Counted from the first letter of the stretch, positions 9,789 to 18,350 are shown. The stretch: DNA of 32,325 nucleotides from Acidobacteriota bacterium (GCA_016178155.1 JACOTZ010000464.1:1-32325); one strand, 5' to 3'. The notes: a model not told the origin generated them from the letters alone. Translations and numbers: made by a program.

Positions 9789-11891
9789 ATGAAAGTCGTG
9801 AAGGCCATCTTTGAGAGCCCGAACATGCCGGCGCGGCGGCCGGTGCTCAATGACAACCTCGAGAGCAACGTTCCGGGCTTGTACGTGGCCGGCGACCTGG
9901 CCGGCGCGCCGGTGGTGAAGCTGGCGATGGAGCAGGGCTACCGGGCGGCGCGCCACGTGCTGTCGCGGCCGGACGGCGGCTCTGGCGAAACCGGCTACGA
10001 CGTGGTGGTGATCGGGGCGGGCGCGGCGGGGTTGAACGCGGCGCTCGAGCTGCACGCCGCGGGCAAGCGCGTGCTCATCGTGGAGAAGGGCCGCGTGGGC
10101 GCGGGCATCGAGGAACTGCCCGAGGGCAAGTGGATCTACGGCGAGCCGGCGGGTCATCCGGCGCCCGGTAGGCTCTGGTTCGAGGAGTGTGACAAGGACG
10201 AGCTGGCGCGGCGATGGCGCGAGCAGGTGCGCGCCGCTGGCATCGATGTCCGGGAGGACGAAGAGGTGCGCGGCATTGCGCGCCGGAACGGCTCGTTTTC
10301 GGTTTCCACGAGCCTCGGAACCTACTCGGCCCGGCGGGTGCTGCTGGCGAGCGGCAAAGCCGGAACCGTGCGGCGGCTGGGCGTCACGGGCGAGGACGGG
10401 CCGAAGGTCGAGCACCGGCTGTACAGCCCGCGTGGATACAGCGGCGAGCAGATCGTCGTGGTGGGCGGCGGAAACAGCGCCGCCGAAGCGGCCCTGGCGC
10501 TCGCCGAGCAGAACGCGGTCACGCTGATCTACCGCGGCAGGGAGCTTTTCCGGCTGACCGGGACGAACCGCCGGCGCATCGAGGAAGCCGTCGCGCGCGG
10601 GGCCTTGCGTCTGATGCTGGGCGCTGAAGTGCAAAGCTTCGGGGGCCATGGCTGCGAGGTTGCACAGAACGGCCAGAGCCGGAGGGTCGCGTTCGACCAT
10701 GCTTTCGTGCTCGTCGGCGCGGAGCCGCCGGCCGAGTTCTTGCGCGCCGCCGGCTTGAAGCTCGAGAACGAATGGAACGTGAAGCGTCTGGCGCTGCTCG
10801 TCGCCATGTTCGTCATCGCCTATACAATCTACGGCGTCAAGCAGGCGCCCGGACACGAGTTTTGGCCGTTCCGCGGTTGGGGCGCTCAGGCGTTTGCGTT
10901 CTTCGACCGGCCGTGGTCGTTCTGGTACACGGTGTTGTACACGGCGGTAATGACTGTCTTCGGCCTGCAGGCGCTGAAGCGCTGGGGCCTGGCCCGGAGG
11001 GACCGCTTCCAGATCTGGCGATACGTCAGCCTGCTTGGGTTCCAGTGGGTGTTCTTCTTTCTCATCCCCGAGTTCCTGTTCCAGTGGGCCGTGAAGTACC
11101 AGTGGGTGGGCGAACGGCTGGCGGGCGATCCGTCGTTCGCGCAGAATGCCTGGCGGTCCTACGGGCTGGTGTACGCCTGGCCGCTGTTCTTCTACACCTT
11201 CTTCGGCGCTCCGCACCAGGTCTGGGTGGTCTGGGGCGTTCTGTTGAGCTTCGTGCTGGTGCCGCTGCTGGTTCTGTGGCACGGGAAACGTTACTGCTCG
11301 TGGATCTGCGGCTGTGGCGGGTTGGCCGAGACGCTAGGCGACCGCTGGCGGCACCTCGCGCCCAAGGGGGAGGCGAGCATTCGTTGGGAGCGGATGAACG
11401 CGTGGGTGCTCGCGGCGGCGGTGCTGGTGACGGTGTTCATCATCGGCAAGGACGCGCTGACCATACTCCGCCGCCCGGGGGAAGCTGGCCTCGAGGTGTA
11501 CCACCTCCTCGCCGACGTCTGGCTGGTGGGCATTATCCCGATCACGCTCTATCCGTTCTTCGGCGGTAAGATCTGGTGCCGCTACTGGTGCCCGCTCGCC
11601 AAGATGATGGAGCTGTTCAGCGCCGTCTTCACCCGTTTCGGCGTGAGCCGTTTCGGGATCGCGTCGAACGAGAAGTGCATCGCCTGCGGCGAGTGCTCGC
11701 GCCACTGCCAGGTGGGCATCGACGTGATGCGGTTCGCGCTGAAACAGGAAGAGATCACGAACCTGAACAGCTCGTGCATCGGCTGCGGCATCTGCGTGAC
11801 GGTATGCCCGATGAACGTGCTCTCGTTCGCGCGCCCGGCAGCGCGCTCCGACCTGGTGCAAATCCAGGCAGCCGCGGGCGCACGGCGTTGA
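9789..11891 (+). CDS. Thioredoxin-reductase-like FAD/NAD(P) module fused to NosR/NapH-type membrane iron-sulfur module
   Basis: A 700-residue fusion. Residues 1-57 resemble the C-terminal end of a FAD-dependent oxidoreductase (VPGLYVAGDLAGAPVVKLAM), here placed first. Residues 69-100 hold the FAD Rossmann motif (VVVIGAGAAGLNAALEL), and a second GGGNSAAEAA near 226 binds NAD(P)H. No CxxC redox pair is seen between them. From about 335 come roughly six or seven membrane helices with Cys motifs CSWICGC (503-509) and WCRYWCP (597-602), as in NosR/NapH/YccM/CcoG. Two [4Fe-4S] ferredoxin sites follow: CIACGECSRHC (630-640) and CIGCGICVTVC (663-673). It likely moves electrons between NAD(P)H and a membrane or thiol/quinone partner. 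The ATG at 9789 is chosen; an in-frame TTG at 9735 adds 18 unlikely residues. Confidence 0.8.
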   Translation: MKVVKAIFESPNMPARRPVLNDNLESNVPGLYVAGDLAGAPVVKLAMEQGYRAARHVLSRPDGGSGETGYDVVVIGAGAAGLNAALELHAAGKRVLIVEKGRVGAGIEELPEGKWIYGEPAGHPAPGRLWFEECDKDELARRWREQVRAAGIDVREDEEVRGIARRNGSFSVSTSLGTYSARRVLLASGKAGTVRRLGVTGEDGPKVEHRLYSPRGYSGEQIVVVGGGNSAAEAALALAEQNAVTLIYRGRELFRLTGTNRRRIEEAVARGALRLMLGAEVQSFGGHGCEVAQNGQSRRVAFDHAFVLVGAEPPAEFLRAAGLKLENEWNVKRLALLVAMFVIAYTIYGVKQAPGHEFWPFRGWGAQAFAFFDRPWSFWYTVLYTAVMTVFGLQALKRWGLARRDRFQIWRYVSLLGFQWVFFFLIPEFLFQWAVKYQWVGERLAGDPSFAQNAWRSYGLVYAWPLFFYTFFGAPHQVWVVWGVLLSFVLVPLLVLWHGKRYCSWICGCGGLAETLGDRWRHLAPKGEASIRWERMNAWVLAAAVLVTVFIIGKDALTILRRPGEAGLEVYHLLADVWLVGIIPITLYPFFGGKIWCRYWCPLAKMMELFSAVFTRFGVSRFGIASNEKCIACGECSRHCQVGIDVMRFALKQEEITNLNSSCIGCGICVTVCPMNVLSFARPAARSDLVQIQAAAGARR

Positions 11892-12002
11892 TGTAACCGG
11901 CGCTTCGCACCAGCGCTCCGCCGCGGTTTGCGAAAGCGGCTGCGTCGTTGCCCCGCGATCCCGGGGTGCCGTTCGAGCACGGTTCCGGGCGGCGATCTTC
12001 GT

Positions 12003-12026
12003 GGGGCCTTGGATCTGGGGCCTTGG
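12003..12026. repeat. Short tandem direct repeat
   Basis: GGGGCCTTGG occurs twice (12003-12012 and 12017-12026) with four bases (ATCT) between. It lies in the 219-bp gap between two convergent genes. No gene or terminator is recognised in that gap. Confidence 0.5.
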
Positions 12027-12110
12027 CGCTGCGCCTGGCCCGAAAGCAGGTGAGCCTGCGTTCTTCACAACTATCGATTCCGGGCCAGCGGCGCAAGGCC
12101 GGGGTGGAAG

Positions 12111-13190
12111 TTACTTTTCGCTTCCCAACGTGCCCCTGGTGCGCAGACGCTCGAGTTCGCCGTCAATCAGGCTTTCAAATGCGGAAGCCGGTTGAGCGCC
12201 GTTGAGGAACACGCCGTTGATGAAAAAGGCCGGAGTGCCATTTATGCCCACACGGGACCCGGCCTGCCTGCCCTCTTCGACCTTGGCCTTGAACCTGTCC
12301 GTCTCCAGGCAGGAGTCGAACTGCTTGTCATTCAGTTCGAGTGTCCGCGCATGCTCGGTCAAGCCAGCCGGATCCAGCCTGGCGGCAGCGAACAACAAGT
12401 CGTGATACTCCCAGAACTTCCCTTGCTCGCCCGCACACCTCGCGGCTTCAGCGGCCTTCGAGGCCTGCGGGTGCAGATTGGATAGGGGGTAGTCGCGAAA
12501 CGACAGCTTCACTCGACCTTCATACTTGGAGAGCAACTGCTTGAGGACAGGCTGGACCTTTCTACAATATGGGCATTCGAAGTCTGAGAACTCCACGATC
12601 GTGATCGGGGCAGCGGGATCGCCCAGCACGCGGTCCGGATCGTGGGCTACTTCTACCCTTGGAGGTTCAAGTGACCAGGTAATTTTGGCGCCCTTGCGCA
12701 AGCCCTCGAAAAACTCCTCCCGGACCTTCGCCGTCTTCGCGCCCTTCAGTGCGGCCGCTACCTCGGGCCGAACTTCGGCAAGCGGCCGGCCCAACTGGTC
12801 TTTCCTGGTCAGGTAGAAGGCCTCGATCTCCGCCTCCGCCGGCTCAGCGACTTGCGCGTCGACTTCGCGTTTGAGCAGCTCGTCGGGGGAGATCCCGAGC
12901 TTTGCGGCCGCGCCGGCCAGCAGCTTTCTGCGGATGAGCTCTTCGACTGCTCTGCGCTTTAATTGATACTCCTGAGTGCGCAAGCGCAGGATCTGTGCCC
13001 CGACGAGAGGAACCAGATCTTCCTCCCGGATCGGCTGGCCATTCAGAGTTGCGAGTGTCCGCTGCGGAATCGCCGGCTCGCGATTGTCTGCCGGGTGGGC
13101 CTTCCGCCACGGTCCGAACCCAAGCAAAAGCGTGGCCAACAGGGTCGCTCTCGTTCCTGTTCCTATCAGCCCAATGTGATGGCTTCGCAT
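12111..13190 (-). CDS. Exported SurA-N/DsbA-like thioredoxin-fold fusion protein
   Basis: A 359-residue exported protein. Residues about 10-33 form a signal or anchor (LLATLLLGFGPW). Residues 45-150 resemble the SurA N-terminal chaperone domain (LATLNGQPIREEDLVPLVG, then AVEELIRRKLLAGAAAKLG). Residues about 165-350 are a DsbA/thioredoxin domain with the active site FSDFECPYCRKVQPVLKQ (CPYC). Later come FRDYPLSNLHPQASKAAEAA and the cis-Pro segment VGINGTPAFFING. It probably oxidises or shuffles disulfides of exported proteins and holds unfolded clients. It is the last of five minus-strand exported proteins, one of which has ten cysteines. The gap to the upstream gene is 38 bases. Confidence 0.9.
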   Translation of the reverse strand: MRSHHIGLIGTGTRATLLATLLLGFGPWRKAHPADNREPAIPQRTLATLNGQPIREEDLVPLVGAQILRLRTQEYQLKRRAVEELIRRKLLAGAAAKLGISPDELLKREVDAQVAEPAEAEIEAFYLTRKDQLGRPLAEVRPEVAAALKGAKTAKVREEFFEGLRKGAKITWSLEPPRVEVAHDPDRVLGDPAAPITIVEFSDFECPYCRKVQPVLKQLLSKYEGRVKLSFRDYPLSNLHPQASKAAEAARCAGEQGKFWEYHDLLFAAARLDPAGLTEHARTLELNDKQFDSCLETDRFKAKVEEGRQAGSRVGINGTPAFFINGVFLNGAQPASAFESLIDGELERLRTRGTLGSEK

Positions 13191-13228
13191 TCTCTGTTTC
13201 TATCCCCCTCTGGCCGGGGTGGAACCCA

Positions 13229-14809
13229 CTACCTGCCTTGCGAGGCCAAGGCAACCTCAAGATCCACAGTTGCCTTCGGGTCCAAGCGAACGTTGGTTGC
13301 ATCTCTGGCCAGCACTGCCTGAACCGCAGGATCGAAGATCTGAAGCGAGGCGCCAGCCGGGAGCGCATACAGGGTGTAGCTGCCCGGAGCCGCAGACACG
13401 AGGCTGAAGGATCCGTCCAGGGTCGTTTCCGCGGTTTGGGGAAGCTGGAAGCCGCTCGGACCCTGCTGGGGCACCAGGAAAACTTGTGCGTGGACCGACT
13501 GTTCCTTTCCCGCGGAACCGGCCGGCCGTACCTTTCCGCGAAGCGTCGCGCCATCGAAGGCGATCACGAGCTGCAGACCGGTTATTCCTGACTCGCCAGG
13601 AACGGTAATGTCGGGGGATGGCAGCGGCTGCCCCCCGGCGAGGATTGTCTTGAGATAAGCGCCGGGAGGAAGGCCGCGTACTTCGAACCGGTATCGTGCC
13701 GGGGACACGCCGGCGATCGTGAACTGCCGGTTCGCACCGACTTTCCCCTCGGCGCGCGGCCACCACTCGGGAAGCGCAACCGGGGAGAGGCTGGGAACCA
13801 AGTCGGCGGGGTCGGTGCCCTCGGGCGCATTTTCGAGAACCATCTGTCCCGTGACCGACTGTTGCAACCCGGTGACCAGGCGCGCTCCCTGCAGGTGCTG
13901 GTCGCGAATGCTGGCGTGGACCTGAGCTACCGCACTGCCTTGCCGGGCGACGAGGATGTAGTCTCCTGGAGAAAGGCCGCGGAGAACGAAGGCGCCGTTG
14001 GCAGAAACACTGGCGGGGCGGGAGAGAGTCGCACGGTAGAGGCTGTCATCCTGAACGGCCTGCACCAGGCAACGCCTGCATGGACCTTCGGTCAAGCCAT
14101 CCCATACGGCCCCGGCGATGGCATAACCGGGACGGCGCGCGACGGTCACGTCCGCGCGTGTGACTTCCTGTCCCGGGTTCAGCGCGATCGGCGACGCCTG
14201 AGCCGGCGCCAGGGCTGAGGGATAATACGAAACTGGAGTATCGATGTAGAACTGCCCCGATGGGGTCCCGGTGCGCGGCGGTGAAGCCTCGACCACATAC
14301 TTGCCTGCGGGCAAGTCAAAAACCCGGTACTCCCCCAAGTCATTGGTTTCCGCTCTGGCAACCAGTCGTAACGACACCCCTGTGGCCGAGTAGACGACCG
14401 CGTAGGCGTGGACCTGCGCTTGCGCCACCGGCTCGCCCTCCCAGTCGATGACACGCCCGCTGAGGACAGCATGAGGCCAGAGACTCAGCGCCAGGCGTGT
14501 TCCTTCCGTACCCTCGCGGAGGTTAACGGCGGCATCCCCCTGAAACGTTTCGTAACCGGATTTTGAAATCGTCAGTTGATAGCGGCCGGGTGGCAGCCCG
14601 GAAAAACCGAAGCCGCCGCTGGCGCTGGTGGTAGACCTAAAGACTTTCGCCTCAACGTCGCGCGACCTCAGGACGACCGGGGCGTTGTGGAGCGCTTCTC
14701 CTGTGGTGGCGGAGCGCACAATGCCAGCCACTGCAGCGGCGGGCTCCTCGGCGAAAGCGGCGGTAGCCCAGCACATGATGGCGAGGATGAATGAGGTAAA
14801 TCGGTTCAT
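13229..14809 (-). CDS. Exported carboxypeptidase-regulatory-like multi-domain protein (second of pair)
   Basis: A 526-residue exported protein starting at 14809, whose ATG overlaps the upstream gene's stop (ATGA). The start gives a signal peptide (FTSFILAIMCWATAAFAEEP). Several carboxypeptidase regulatory-like (prealbumin-like beta) domains can be seen. The first has GIVRSATTGEALHNAPVVLR and GFGFSGLPPGRYQLTISKSG. Later ones have SGRVIDWEGEPVAQAQVHAY, an EYRVFDLPAGKYVVEASPP segment, VLRGLSPGDYILVARQGS, and finally DGSFSLVSAAPGSYTLYALP. Such domains are common in acidobacterial surface and outer-membrane proteins. No catalytic site is seen, so a structural or binding role is inferred. Confidence 0.85.
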   Translation of the reverse strand: MNRFTSFILAIMCWATAAFAEEPAAAVAGIVRSATTGEALHNAPVVLRSRDVEAKVFRSTTSASGGFGFSGLPPGRYQLTISKSGYETFQGDAAVNLREGTEGTRLALSLWPHAVLSGRVIDWEGEPVAQAQVHAYAVVYSATGVSLRLVARAETNDLGEYRVFDLPAGKYVVEASPPRTGTPSGQFYIDTPVSYYPSALAPAQASPIALNPGQEVTRADVTVARRPGYAIAGAVWDGLTEGPCRRCLVQAVQDDSLYRATLSRPASVSANGAFVLRGLSPGDYILVARQGSAVAQVHASIRDQHLQGARLVTGLQQSVTGQMVLENAPEGTDPADLVPSLSPVALPEWWPRAEGKVGANRQFTIAGVSPARYRFEVRGLPPGAYLKTILAGGQPLPSPDITVPGESGITGLQLVIAFDGATLRGKVRPAGSAGKEQSVHAQVFLVPQQGPSGFQLPQTAETTLDGSFSLVSAAPGSYTLYALPAGASLQIFDPAVQAVLARDATNVRLDPKATVDLEVALASQGR

Positions 14810-16302
14810 GGCGTGGCCGGCACATCGATCGCGAACCGGCTGAACGGGTCGATGGAAACGGTCCTGGACTGACACCCCGGTCGTTCCCATATTGTGTTGT
14901 CTTCCACGTTCGGGAGCGCGAGGTTGGCCCAGGCGCAGATGCGATACTCCCCAGGAATGACCTTACCGAACAGGAACCGTCCCGCTTGATCGGTTTCTGC
15001 CGAGTATTCGGCGAGATCTCCCTTGAGCCCGATCCGCGCATGAGGCAGAGGGCTACCCGCCTTGGGTTCCTGGACCGTCCCGAAGACCACCGCCTGATCC
15101 GCTGCAGCGACGACCGCAAGCCGATTCCGACCCGGTGAAAGAATCACGGCACTGGGGCGTTCGATCCCTTCAGAGTTCTTGACGCCTTTCACATAGAACG
15201 CGGTCGAATCCGCCTCGATACGATAGGCCCCCGGCCGCAGGCCAGTCAGTTCGAAGTGCCGGTCGGCCGCGCGGACTCTGGTCCAGCGGTATCCAAATCC
15301 GTCGCCGGAAGTGAACTGAATGACAGCGCCGGGTGGCAGTGCTCCGGCCGCAACTTCGACGGTTCCCTCCACCGCCGCCGGCTCGACGGGCTGGAAGACG
15401 ATTCCGTCGGTGTCGCGGACTACTTCCAGGACGTCCAGCATGTAGACGTTCCTTTTCACCTGCCCCAGGCCGACGGCTACCGCACTTGCGACGTAGCGGC
15501 CCGCGATAACGGAATCGAAGTGGAACCGCCCATTCGCCCCAACCGCCGCCACGGGAGCCGGTGCCGAACCACCCACGGGCCGCATCTCGACCCAGGTTCG
15601 ATAGCCCTCCCCGAATGGAATGCCCGATAGGCTGCCTGTCAGGCGGAACGACTCCTGGCTGCCGAGGGTCAATGCAAGATCAACCAGCCGTTCTCCTTCA
15701 GCGAGCGTAAGAGCTTTTGTAAGGACCGCGTCATGGCCGCTGGCCGCGCGGCGCTGGACCGTTAGAATGTACTTGCCAGCCCTGAGACCCGCGATGCGGA
15801 ACCCGCCCAGATCGTCGGTTGCATGGCTTGAACGTTCCTCTTTGGATGCCGGGACGTCCACCCGGCGGAGGGAAACAACCGCACGGCTGACCGGCTCACC
15901 CGAGGCGTTCAACACGACACCAGCCACCAATGCGCCCTGGAATAACTCGAAATCCATCCCGGATTGGCGGCAGCCTGACGAGCATTCCACGACGATGCGC
16001 GACCCGGCGCGTCTGGCTGCTGGCCGCGTGAGGTAACCGGGTTTCGAAGCTTCCAGCACGAAGCGGCCCTGAGGAAGATTCACGAACTGATAGCGGCCGT
16101 TGGCATCGGTGCGGGTGGTAGCGAGAAGGTCCCCGCCGGGGGACGAGATAGAGACGAAAACCCGGGGAAGAGCCCGTAGGACCTCACCGGTTTTCTCGTA
16201 AGCCGCTCCCTGAACCCAGGAGCCGCCCGCCCCGGGCTGGGCATTCATCGCCGGCAATACCACCGTGGCAAACCCGGCGACGGCTATGAGCATTTGTTTC
16301 AT
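14806..16302 (-). CDS. Exported carboxypeptidase-regulatory-like multi-domain protein (first of pair)
   Basis: A 498-residue exported protein with signal peptide (KQMLIAVAGFATVVLPAMNA). It has repeated prealbumin-like carboxypeptidase-regulatory units: SSPGGDLLATTRTDANGRYQ with VNLPQGRFVLEASKPGYLTR, GVVLNASGEPVSRAVVSLRR with GGFRIAGLRAGKYILTVQRR, then FELTGLRPGAYRIEADST, and last GRFLFGKVIPGEYRICAWAN. A conserved pair of cysteines in VECSSGCRQSG (about 105-110) could form a disulfide. It is similar in design to its downstream neighbour, with which it overlaps by four bases, suggesting a duplicated or paired product. It is 55 bases downstream of the DUF1573-like gene. Confidence 0.85.
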   Translation of the reverse strand: MKQMLIAVAGFATVVLPAMNAQPGAGGSWVQGAAYEKTGEVLRALPRVFVSISSPGGDLLATTRTDANGRYQFVNLPQGRFVLEASKPGYLTRPAARRAGSRIVVECSSGCRQSGMDFELFQGALVAGVVLNASGEPVSRAVVSLRRVDVPASKEERSSHATDDLGGFRIAGLRAGKYILTVQRRAASGHDAVLTKALTLAEGERLVDLALTLGSQESFRLTGSLSGIPFGEGYRTWVEMRPVGGSAPAPVAAVGANGRFHFDSVIAGRYVASAVAVGLGQVKRNVYMLDVLEVVRDTDGIVFQPVEPAAVEGTVEVAAGALPPGAVIQFTSGDGFGYRWTRVRAADRHFELTGLRPGAYRIEADSTAFYVKGVKNSEGIERPSAVILSPGRNRLAVVAAADQAVVFGTVQEPKAGSPLPHARIGLKGDLAEYSAETDQAGRFLFGKVIPGEYRICAWANLALPNVEDNTIWERPGCQSRTVSIDPFSRFAIDVPATP

Positions 16303-16357
16303 GGACGGAACTTCAGGTCACCGCTATCGCGGAATCGATGGCAGTCCAACAGCCTGT

Positions 16358-17104
16358 CTACTTTGGCAGCAGACTGCCCGCCACCGGCACGGATAGCTTG
16401 GGGATGTCCGGGTCGTTGGTTTCGATGAAAATGGTGCCCTTGATTTCACCGGGCTTGATCCGATCCGGATCCAGCCAAACCCAGTTTTCCCACTGGTCGC
16501 CCCGGGGCCCCCGCTGGGAGTCGATCTTCAAAAAAGGCAAGTCCGATGTGACTTTAATCTCGAACCCCGGCAGGCCCTTGCGGTAGACCATGAGAATCTG
16601 GGCCATCTTCCGGGCTGCTTGAGCATTTCCTCTCACCTCGCTGATCCCGAAACGTCCCAGAAAGACCGAGTCCGGGAACGTATATATTTTCTCCTGCACA
16701 TAGGTGTTGACCGGGATGCGGAGAACCGGGGCGCTCTGCAAATTAGTCTTGAGCAGCACGATATCGCGCTGCTTACCGGCAGGCCCTTCTCCCTTCAAGG
16801 TGACCGTCAGACGGTAGCGGCGTCCTGACTCGAGAGGTTCGATGCGGGCGGCGAACCGCTTGCTCGGGTTCTCCAGTCCCGCGATTTCTAGTGGCTCAGG
16901 CTTGCGATTGCGAAGCTCGATGGAGGCTTCCTTGATCGTGCCCCGCGGAGCGGCGACGAAAACGGCCGGCATCGGCACATAATCGATCCCTTCCACCGGA
17001 TACGCCGCAATCTTGATCTGGGCTTGGAGCGGGCGGCTGACTGCCCCTGACAAAAGGACAATGACAGCGGAGACACGAAGAATAAGATAGATCGTGAACA
17101 TCAT
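16358..17104 (-). CDS. Exported DUF1573-like immunoglobulin-fold protein
   Basis: A 248-residue protein from 17104; a second Met lies at 17101, and 38 more open residues upstream look non-coding. Residues about 2-29 form a signal peptide (FTIYLILRVSAVIVLLSGAV). Two beta domains follow. The first (about 40-120) has VPMPAVFVAAPRGTIKEASI and FAARIEPLESGRRYRLTVTL. The second (about 130-245) has PVNTYVQEKIYTFPDSVFLG, then GTIFIETNDPDIPKLSVPV, the ending typical of DUF1573 and related Ig-like domains. It is probably an exported binding or structural protein. No strong ribosome-binding site is seen. It lies between the 10-cysteine protein and the carboxypeptidase-regulatory-like pair. Confidence 0.7.
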   Translation of the reverse strand: MMFTIYLILRVSAVIVLLSGAVSRPLQAQIKIAAYPVEGIDYVPMPAVFVAAPRGTIKEASIELRNRKPEPLEIAGLENPSKRFAARIEPLESGRRYRLTVTLKGEGPAGKQRDIVLLKTNLQSAPVLRIPVNTYVQEKIYTFPDSVFLGRFGISEVRGNAQAARKMAQILMVYRKGLPGFEIKVTSDLPFLKIDSQRGPRGDQWENWVWLDPDRIKPGEIKGTIFIETNDPDIPKLSVPVAGSLLPK

Positions 17105-17171
17105 GATGAAAACGGGGGCCCGTTCCAACCGGGCCCCGGCCTCAGAGAGACCCTCGCTGGGGGACTGATTC

Positions 17172-17903
17172 CTAGGCTCCCGGTACCACGCCGAAAGAAC
17201 CGCAGTCCGTGCCTTCACAGAAGCGGATCATCGACACCCGCAAGCCCTGATTGTCGTACTCCCAGAAATACGACTGAAGGGCCTCCAGATTGAAAATCCA
17301 GACGTTGTTGAACGTCTTCTCGCCCGGGTCGCAAGTGCCGCTCAAGTCCGTATCGAAGCAACCCGACGCTCTCATGAAGTTCGTGATGTCCTTCTGCACG
17401 GGCTTGCCGGCATTGCGCACGAGCTCGAAATCGAAACTTCCTAGTGGCACGTTCTCGCAGCTACCTTCCACCAGGTCCCCGACCACGGTGCTGTCGAACG
17501 TGCACACGACATCCACCTGGGCTTTTCCACCAGGCGTGCCAAGGGGAGTTGCCCACACATCGAAACAAATACCGGTCGATGTGCTGTCCACGTTCACGTT
17601 TGTGCAGGGAACAACCAAGGTGGCGCTGCCGTCCGTTCCATTGGCGTCAGTCACTTGGAAGCTGTTCCCGCACTGGAGACCGGCCGTGGCCGAGTCCGTA
17701 TCCCCCGTCATGTAGATGTTGGTCTGCCCGGTCAACGGCACGAAGATCCGGTGACCGCTTGTGTTGGTCATATCAGGGTTCTTGCTCTTCGGCACCCCGA
17801 TGATGTTGACCTGGTACTCTTTCTCACCAGGACATGGATTGTTGTTCTGCGCGAGAGCGGTTCCGGCGACCGCCAGCGCCAACACGATGCGTGACATTTT
17901 CAT
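17172..17903 (-). CDS. Exported 10-cysteine protein of unknown function
   Basis: A 243-residue protein with signal peptide (KMSRIVLALAVAGTALAQNN, cleavage near residue 19). The mature part has ten cysteines, an even number typical of exported disulfide-bonded proteins. A segment DTDLSGTCDPGEKTF (about 184-198) looks like a dockerin/EF-hand-type calcium loop. No known family was recognised. The start is supported by GGAGG nine bases before the ATG. It is the first gene of a five-gene minus-strand cluster that ends with a DsbA-like protein able to form disulfides, so it is a plausible client. Confidence 0.75.
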   Translation of the reverse strand: MKMSRIVLALAVAGTALAQNNNPCPGEKEYQVNIIGVPKSKNPDMTNTSGHRIFVPLTGQTNIYMTGDTDSATAGLQCGNSFQVTDANGTDGSATLVVPCTNVNVDSTSTGICFDVWATPLGTPGGKAQVDVVCTFDSTVVGDLVEGSCENVPLGSFDFELVRNAGKPVQKDITNFMRASGCFDTDLSGTCDPGEKTFNNVWIFNLEALQSYFWEYDNQGLRVSMIRFCEGTDCGSFGVVPGA

Positions 17904-18053
17904 CGTCTCGTTCCTCCAGAACCAGATTTTTGATGATTCACGGCTATCTACCGTGAAGCGCCATGCTATCAGCGGCCTGTGGTGCTGTCAACACAAAAGA
18001 GGGCCATAGGAGAAAAAAGTGGGGGTATTAGGGGATAGTACGTACTGGGACCT

Positions 18054-18182
18054 TAGCCGAAGTTCGTCACCGACAGGATTTCGAACCGCTTGCTTACGCG
18101 CGCGGCTCAGTAAGTGCCGTCAAATCAGCGGAAGCCTTCTGAGCCACGACCGTCAGGGAGTGGTGGTGACGAACCTCGGTTA
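18054..18182 (+). repeat. 129-bp MITE-like element with terminal inverted repeats, copy 1
   Basis: The ends are 18-bp inverted repeats: TAGCCGAAGTTCGTCACC on the left and, read from the other side, TAACCGAGGTTCGTCACC on the right (two mismatches). The element starts and ends at TA, as for IS630/Tc1-type targets. It matches the reverse complement of 31370-31498 over its full length with about four differences. It has no transposase, so it would depend on one elsewhere. One frame of it spells LA[Y/D]ARGSV, a peptide I recall as recurrent in acidobacterial annotations. Confidence 0.8.
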
Positions 18183-18189
18183 GCTTCGC

Positions 18190-18350
18190 CAGTTTGCGCT
18201 GCCCGGGCATGAACCCACGCGCTGGAAGCGGTTGGAGGTCGGATCGGCGGGCGAAAGCAGGAGCACCTCGCCTTTGCCGACCACGATTTCCATGCCGGAG
18301 TGCCGGCAATTGGTCTTCAGCTCCCTGGCCGGCGGCTAACCGCTGAGCTG
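18190..18350 (-). pseudogene. Possible gene fragment (minus strand)
   Basis: A minus-strand frame with protein-like composition reads RELKTNCRHSGMEIVVGKGE then VLLLSPADPTSNRFQRVG, and stops just before the MITE-like element. An in-frame stop lies upstream, after LRVLQLSG. No family was recognised. It may be a gene remnant interrupted by the element or a chance frame. Confidence 0.25.

Noticed and set aside
9717-11282. 521-codon minus-strand ORF opposite the oxidoreductase fusion
   Set aside because: The plus strand has Rossmann, membrane and ferredoxin motifs; the antisense product is Arg/Pro/Gln-rich without motifs.
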